Below are positions 60,620 to 64,000 of a DNA stretch of 64,000 bases, piece by piece; position 1 is the first letter of the stretch, and every line of letters starts with the position of its first letter. The notes below the pieces were generated by a model that worked only from the letters and a program-made list of their open reading frames with translations, did no database searches and had not been told where the DNA came from. Origin of the DNA: Actinoplanes sp. TBRC 11911 (lineage in GTDB: Bacteria > Actinomycetota > Actinomycetes > Mycobacteriales > Micromonosporaceae). The stretch covers positions 58,816-122,815 of the forward strand of contig NZ_JABBNC010000031.1 in the NCBI RefSeq assembly GCF_012933445.1. The letters are read 5' to 3'. The translations under genes and the position numbers were made by a program.

Positions 60620-61413
60620 TGAGCATCTCGGAGGTTTTCGGTAAGGCCAAGGCCGAAGGCCGTGGGGTGCTGGTGGGGTGCATGCCGGCCGGGTTCCCGA
60701 CGGTCGACGACAGCATCGCCTCGATGATCGCGATGCACGAGGCCGGCTGCGACGTCATCGAGGTCGAGCTGCCGTACTCGGACCCGGTCATGGACGGCCC
60801 GGTGATCCAGAAAGCGTCCGATATCGCCCTCGCCGGCGGCGTGCGCACCCGCGACACGCTGCGGATCATCGAAGCGGTCGCGAACGCGGGCGCCTCGGTG
60901 GTGCTGATGACCTACTGGAACCCGATCGAGCAGTACGGCGTGAACGCGTTCGCCCGCGATCTCGCCGCGTCCGGCGCCACCGGCATGATCACCCCGGACC
61001 TGATCCCGGACGAGGCCGCCGAATGGATCGCGGCGTCGGATGAGTACCGCATCGACCGCACGTTCCTGGTGTCGCCGTCCTCGACCGACGAGCGGATCGC
61101 GATGACCCTGGCCAACTGCCGTGGCTTCGTCTACGCGACGGCGTTGATGGGGGTCACCGGCGCCCGCAAGAACGTGTCGCAGCAGGCACCCGAGCTGGTC
61201 GAGCGGGTCCGGCACGCCAACCCGGACCTGCCGGTCGGCGTCGGCCTCGGTGTCGGCAACGGCGCCCAGGCCGCCCAGGTGGCCTCCTTCGCCGACGGCG
61301 TGATCGTGGGCAGCGCCCTGATCCGCTGCGTGCTCGACGCGCCCGACCGCGGGACCGGCCTCGACCGGCTCCGCGCGCTGAGCACCGAACTGGCCGAAGG
61401 CGTACGAAGCTGA
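60619..61413 (+). CDS. trpA: Tryptophan synthase alpha subunit
   Basis: Cleaves indole-glycerol phosphate and channels indole to TrpB; 264 residues. Catalytic E50 and D59 lie in VIEVELPYSDPVMDGP, followed by YWNPIEQYG, MITPDLIPDE, FVYATALMGVTG, and the phosphate loop VGVGLGVGNGAQ. GTG start shares its first base with the trpB TAG. A standard partner for the gene upstream. Confidence 0.97.
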   Translation: MSISEVFGKAKAEGRGVLVGCMPAGFPTVDDSIASMIAMHEAGCDVIEVELPYSDPVMDGPVIQKASDIALAGGVRTRDTLRIIEAVANAGASVVLMTYWNPIEQYGVNAFARDLAASGATGMITPDLIPDEAAEWIAASDEYRIDRTFLVSPSSTDERIAMTLANCRGFVYATALMGVTGARKNVSQQAPELVERVRHANPDLPVGVGLGVGNGAQAAQVASFADGVIVGSALIRCVLDAPDRGTGLDRLRALSTELAEGVRS

Positions 61414-61481
61414 TGGGCCGGGACGGCAGAAGCTTCACGAAACCGATGCGCCCTGAGCGTCACGACCCAGGCGACCGACGG

Positions 61482-61495
61482 TAGCCTTTTCGCCG
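61482..61495 (+). promoter_or_regulatory. -10 element suggesting a leaderless lgt transcript
   Basis: TAGCCT at 61482-61487 ends 7 nt before the lgt GTG and there is no Shine-Dalgarno, the same arrangement as at hisD. A -35 near 61458-61464 is weak (CGTCAC). Likely start of an mRNA that begins at the start codon. Confidence 0.4.
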
Positions 61496-62679
61496 TGACC
61501 CCGCTTGCCGCGATTCCGAGCCCGACGACGTCCGTGTGGCACGTGCTGGGCCTGCCGGTGCGTGCCTACGCGATCTGCATCGTCCTGGGCATCGTCGCCG
61601 CCGTCCTGATCATGGAGTATCGCCTGCGTGCGCGCGGTGTCGCGCGGTGGGCGTCGCTGGACATCGCGGTGTGGGCGGTGCCGTTCGGAATCGTCGGCGC
61701 CCGCGTCTACCACCTGATCACCTCGCCGCAGGACTATTTCGGTTCCGGCGGTGACCCGGTCCGCGCCTTCTACATCTGGGAGGGCGGTCTCGGCATCTGG
61801 GGCGCCGTCGCCGGTGGCGCGCTGGGCGCGTGGTTCGCGGCGCGGCAGATGAAGCTGCCGCTGAGCGTGATGGCGGACGCCCTCGCCCCGGGCCTGCCGG
61901 TGGCGCAGGCGATCGGCCGGCTCGGCAACTGGTTCAACAACGAGCTGTACGGCAAGGTCACCACCCTGCCGTGGGGGCTCGAGGTGCACGACATGGACCG
62001 GTCCAACCCGGGCCACGCCACGGTGATCGACGGCAAGGCGGTCACGCTGCCCGACCTCTACCAGCCCACATTCCTGTACGAGGCATTGTGGGATCTCGGG
62101 GTCGCGCTGCTGGTGTGGCTGCTCGACCGCAAGTACAAGTTCGGGCGGGGCCGCGCGTTCGCGCTGTACGTGATGGCCTACACGGCGGGCCGCGCCTGGA
62201 TCGAGATGCTGCGCATCGACGAGGCCAACCACATCTTCGGCATCCGGCTCAACGTGTTCACCGCGATCGTGCTGTTCATCCTCGCGTTGATCTACTTCGT
62301 CATGGTGCGCGGGCCGCGCGCGTACGTGGTGCCGGAGGACGCGCCCACCACCGTGCCGGAAGCGGCGCCGGCCAGCGACGTGTCCCAGGTCGACGTCAGC
62401 GCCCAGCCGGCCCCGATCAAGAACACGCGCGCCTACCAGGTGGTCTCGGAGGCGCGGTTCGAGGCGTACCGGCGCACCGGGATCCTGCCGCCGGACACCC
62501 CCGAGGACATCGCCGAGGAGATCGCCGCCGGCGGTCACCCCAAGGAGCCGGACGACCCGGCCGGCCCGGACGGCGTGGGCGAGTCGGTGCTGGCGACCGG
62601 CGCCACCGCGGGGTCCGGCAAGGACACCGCCGACGAGACCAAGACCAGCGGAGACACCGAGCCGAACGACGAGCGCTGA
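61495..62679 (+). CDS. lgt: Phosphatidylglycerol--prolipoprotein diacylglyceryl transferase
   Basis: Membrane enzyme that attaches diacylglycerol to the lipobox cysteine, the step before LspA. 394 residues with seven membrane helices. YIWEGGLGIWGAVAGG, the Lgt signature IGRLGNWFNNELYG (about 141-154) and PTFLYEALWDL are present. The C-terminal about 110 residues form a long acidic, Pro/Ala-rich cytoplasmic tail with KNTRAYQVVSEARFEAYRR, longer than in enterobacteria but usual for actinobacteria. Confidence 0.96.
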   Translation: MTPLAAIPSPTTSVWHVLGLPVRAYAICIVLGIVAAVLIMEYRLRARGVARWASLDIAVWAVPFGIVGARVYHLITSPQDYFGSGGDPVRAFYIWEGGLGIWGAVAGGALGAWFAARQMKLPLSVMADALAPGLPVAQAIGRLGNWFNNELYGKVTTLPWGLEVHDMDRSNPGHATVIDGKAVTLPDLYQPTFLYEALWDLGVALLVWLLDRKYKFGRGRAFALYVMAYTAGRAWIEMLRIDEANHIFGIRLNVFTAIVLFILALIYFVMVRGPRAYVVPEDAPTTVPEAAPASDVSQVDVSAQPAPIKNTRAYQVVSEARFEAYRRTGILPPDTPEDIAEEIAAGGHPKEPDDPAGPDGVGESVLATGATAGSGKDTADETKTSGDTEPNDER

Positions 62680-62687
62680 GCCTTCCG

Positions 62688-63944
62688 GTGACGTCGTTGC
62701 GGACGGCGGCGGTGGTGGGCGCGGGCATGGCCGGACTGGCCGTCGCGGGTGCGTTGTCGCGCACCGGCTGGCGGGTCGTGCTGCTGGAACGCGGCGAACG
62801 CATCGCGGCGCCGCCGACCGCGCTGGTGCTGTGGGCGAACGGCCGCCGGGCGCTGGAGTCGCTCGACCCGGACGGCGGGTGGTCCGCGATCGCGTCCCCG
62901 CTGGCCGACGGCGGCATCCGGAGGCCGGACGGGCAGTGGCTGGTGACGCCCCGGGACGCCACCCCCACGCATGCCGTGGTGCATCTGGAGGACCTGTTCG
63001 ACGCGCTGGTCGCGGGCCTCGGCGACGACGTGGAGATCCGTACCGGCTTCGAGGTGACCTCGGTGCGCGTCGGCCGTCAGCAACGGCCGGTGCTCGGCGA
63101 CGGCCGCACGTCTGTCGAGGCCGACCTGGTGGTCGCGGCCGACGGGATCGACAGCGCGATCCGCCGGGTGCTGGCACCGGAGGCCGCGGCGGTCGGGTCC
63201 GGCTTCGCGGCCTGGCAGGCGGTGATCCCCAGCTACCGGGTGCCCGCCGGGTTCTCGGCCGGCGAGAGGGTGGACGCCCGGTCTTCGGCCGGTGAGGCGG
63301 TTGGTGCCGGGTCTTCGGCAGCTGAGGCGGTGGGCACCGGGTTTTCGGCCGGCGAGACGCTGGGTGCCGGGTATCGCTTCGTCTCCGTTCCGCTGGGTGA
63401 GCGAGCGGCCGGCAAGGGTGGGGTCTACTGGGTGGCCACCGCAGCCGGGGCGCCCCGCCCGGAGCCGCCCGCGCAGCAGCTGGCGTTGTTGCGGCGCTGG
63501 TTCGGCGACTGGCACGAGCCGGTGGGCGCGCTGCTGGACGCGACCGATCCCGCCGAGCTGGTCCCGCAGGAGGTCCGGGAGCTGCGGCCGTTGCCCCGCA
63601 CGTACGCGTTCGGGTCCGGGCCGGGCGGCGTGGTGCTGCTCGGCGACGCGGCCCACGCGATGCCGCACCACCTGGGTCAGGGCGCGTGCCTGGCGTTCGA
63701 GGACGCGGCCACGTTGCGCTCGCTGACCGCGCCGGCCGCGCCGGGCCCCGAGCTGGTCGCGGCGATCGAGGAGTACAGCCGGGTGCGCCGCCCCCGCACC
63801 ACCAGCGTGGTCCGTCAGACACGCCGCATGTCCGCCGTGGTCCAGGCCCGCGGCCGCCTCGCGCTGCGCGCCCGCGACGCCGCCTTGAACCACCCGCGCC
63901 TCTTGTCGCAGGCCCCCGACACCGACTGGTCCCCACCCGACTAA
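62688..63944 (+). CDS. FAD-dependent monooxygenase with inserted decapeptide repeat
   Basis: 418 residues. Dinucleotide-binding start VVGAGMAGLAVAGAL, the DG motif VVAADGIDSAIRRVL and FAD-binding VLLGDAAHAMPHHLGQGACLAFEDA place it in the PHBH-type group A flavoprotein family. Residues about 188-228 hold four copies of a 10-residue unit (SAGERVDARS, SAGEAVGAGS and variants), inserted between AWQAVIPSYRVPAG and the next conserved strand YRFVSVPLGE. GTG start 9 bp after lgt. The substrate is unknown. Confidence 0.85.
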   Translation: MTSLRTAAVVGAGMAGLAVAGALSRTGWRVVLLERGERIAAPPTALVLWANGRRALESLDPDGGWSAIASPLADGGIRRPDGQWLVTPRDATPTHAVVHLEDLFDALVAGLGDDVEIRTGFEVTSVRVGRQQRPVLGDGRTSVEADLVVAADGIDSAIRRVLAPEAAAVGSGFAAWQAVIPSYRVPAGFSAGERVDARSSAGEAVGAGSSAAEAVGTGFSAGETLGAGYRFVSVPLGERAAGKGGVYWVATAAGAPRPEPPAQQLALLRRWFGDWHEPVGALLDATDPAELVPQEVRELRPLPRTYAFGSGPGGVVLLGDAAHAMPHHLGQGACLAFEDAATLRSLTAPAAPGPELVAAIEEYSRVRRPRTTSVVRQTRRMSAVVQARGRLALRARDAALNHPRLLSQAPDTDWSPPD

Positions 63945-63956
63945 CCCGGCGCGGCT

Positions 63957-63995
63957 CCCCACACTGCACGCGGGCCGCCTGGGGTGTGGGGTTTT
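63957..63995 (+). terminator. Intrinsic terminator after the monooxygenase
   Basis: CCCCACAC (63957-63964) and GTGTGGGG (63984-63991) form an 8-bp stem around 19 nt, followed by TTTT. It lies 13 bp after the stop codon. The same CCCCACAC/GTGTGGGG words build the 62-bp array at 36.7-37.1 kb. Confidence 0.65.
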
Positions 63996-64000
63996 GTGAC

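Overview
The window is high-GC actinobacterial chromosome. Gene order, codon use and family content fit Micromonosporaceae, most likely an Actinoplanes-like genome; this is an inference from gene content, not a database match. No rRNA, tRNA, CRISPR array, prophage or insertion-sequence transposase was seen.

Layout. (1) 1-11.2 kb: the division and cell-wall (dcw) cluster, murF(partial)-mraY-ftsW-murG-murC-ftsQ-ftsZ-yggS-sepF-yggT-divIVA, all on the plus strand with mostly overlapping stops and starts. murD is absent from its usual place between mraY and ftsW, and no pgeF-type gene follows ftsZ. (2) 11.2-22 kb: a zinc-motif membrane protein, a K+/H+ antiporter, a DksA/TraR-lspA-rluD operon, a membrane-anchored unknown, a ParA-like ATPase with a long proline-rich head, and dnaE. 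(3) 22-25.5 kb: repeat-rich spacer, a four-helix membrane protein and a Lon-substrate-binding-domain protein. (4) 25.6-34.0 kb: hisD-hisC-hisB-(51-aa membrane ORF)-hisH-(101-aa membrane ORF)-priA, then a LysR/EamA divergent pair, then hisF. (5) 34.0-55.2 kb: an accessory block that separates hisF from hisI. It holds a YczE/MocR pair, an acyl-CoA synthetase, an MFS exporter with a second MocR regulator, an APC transporter, a TIGR03085-type protein, an asymmetric heterodimeric ABC exporter, a cysteine-free ribosomal protein S4, an iron-box-controlled DUF2470 protein, a drug-efflux-type ABC-2 operon with its TetR, and an 867-residue repeat protein. (6) 55.4-64 kb: hisI-trpE-(Trp-associated membrane protein)-trpC-trpB-trpA-lgt and an FAD monooxygenase.

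How it fits together. The dcw block makes lipid II and builds the septum: MurF, MraY, MurG and MurC make precursors, FtsW polymerises, and FtsQ, FtsZ, SepF, YggT and DivIVA organise division and polar growth. The his and trp genes form one split amino-acid supercluster in which the shared isomerase PriA serves both pathways. Transport genes are each paired with a nearby or divergent regulator (LysR, MocR, TetR), and palindromic operator candidates are visible in those gaps.

The most unusual structure lies between genes. There are at least seven separate tandem-repeat arrays (periods about 21, 35, 53, 62, 69, 69 and 70 bp), and a three-copy palindromic element of about 150-200 bp with a conserved 17-18 bp stem, seen near 24.2, 32.7 and 52.0 kb. 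In-frame tandem repeats also expand several proteins: the 867-aa protein, the ParA-like protein, the FAD monooxygenase, HisC and the second MocR regulator.
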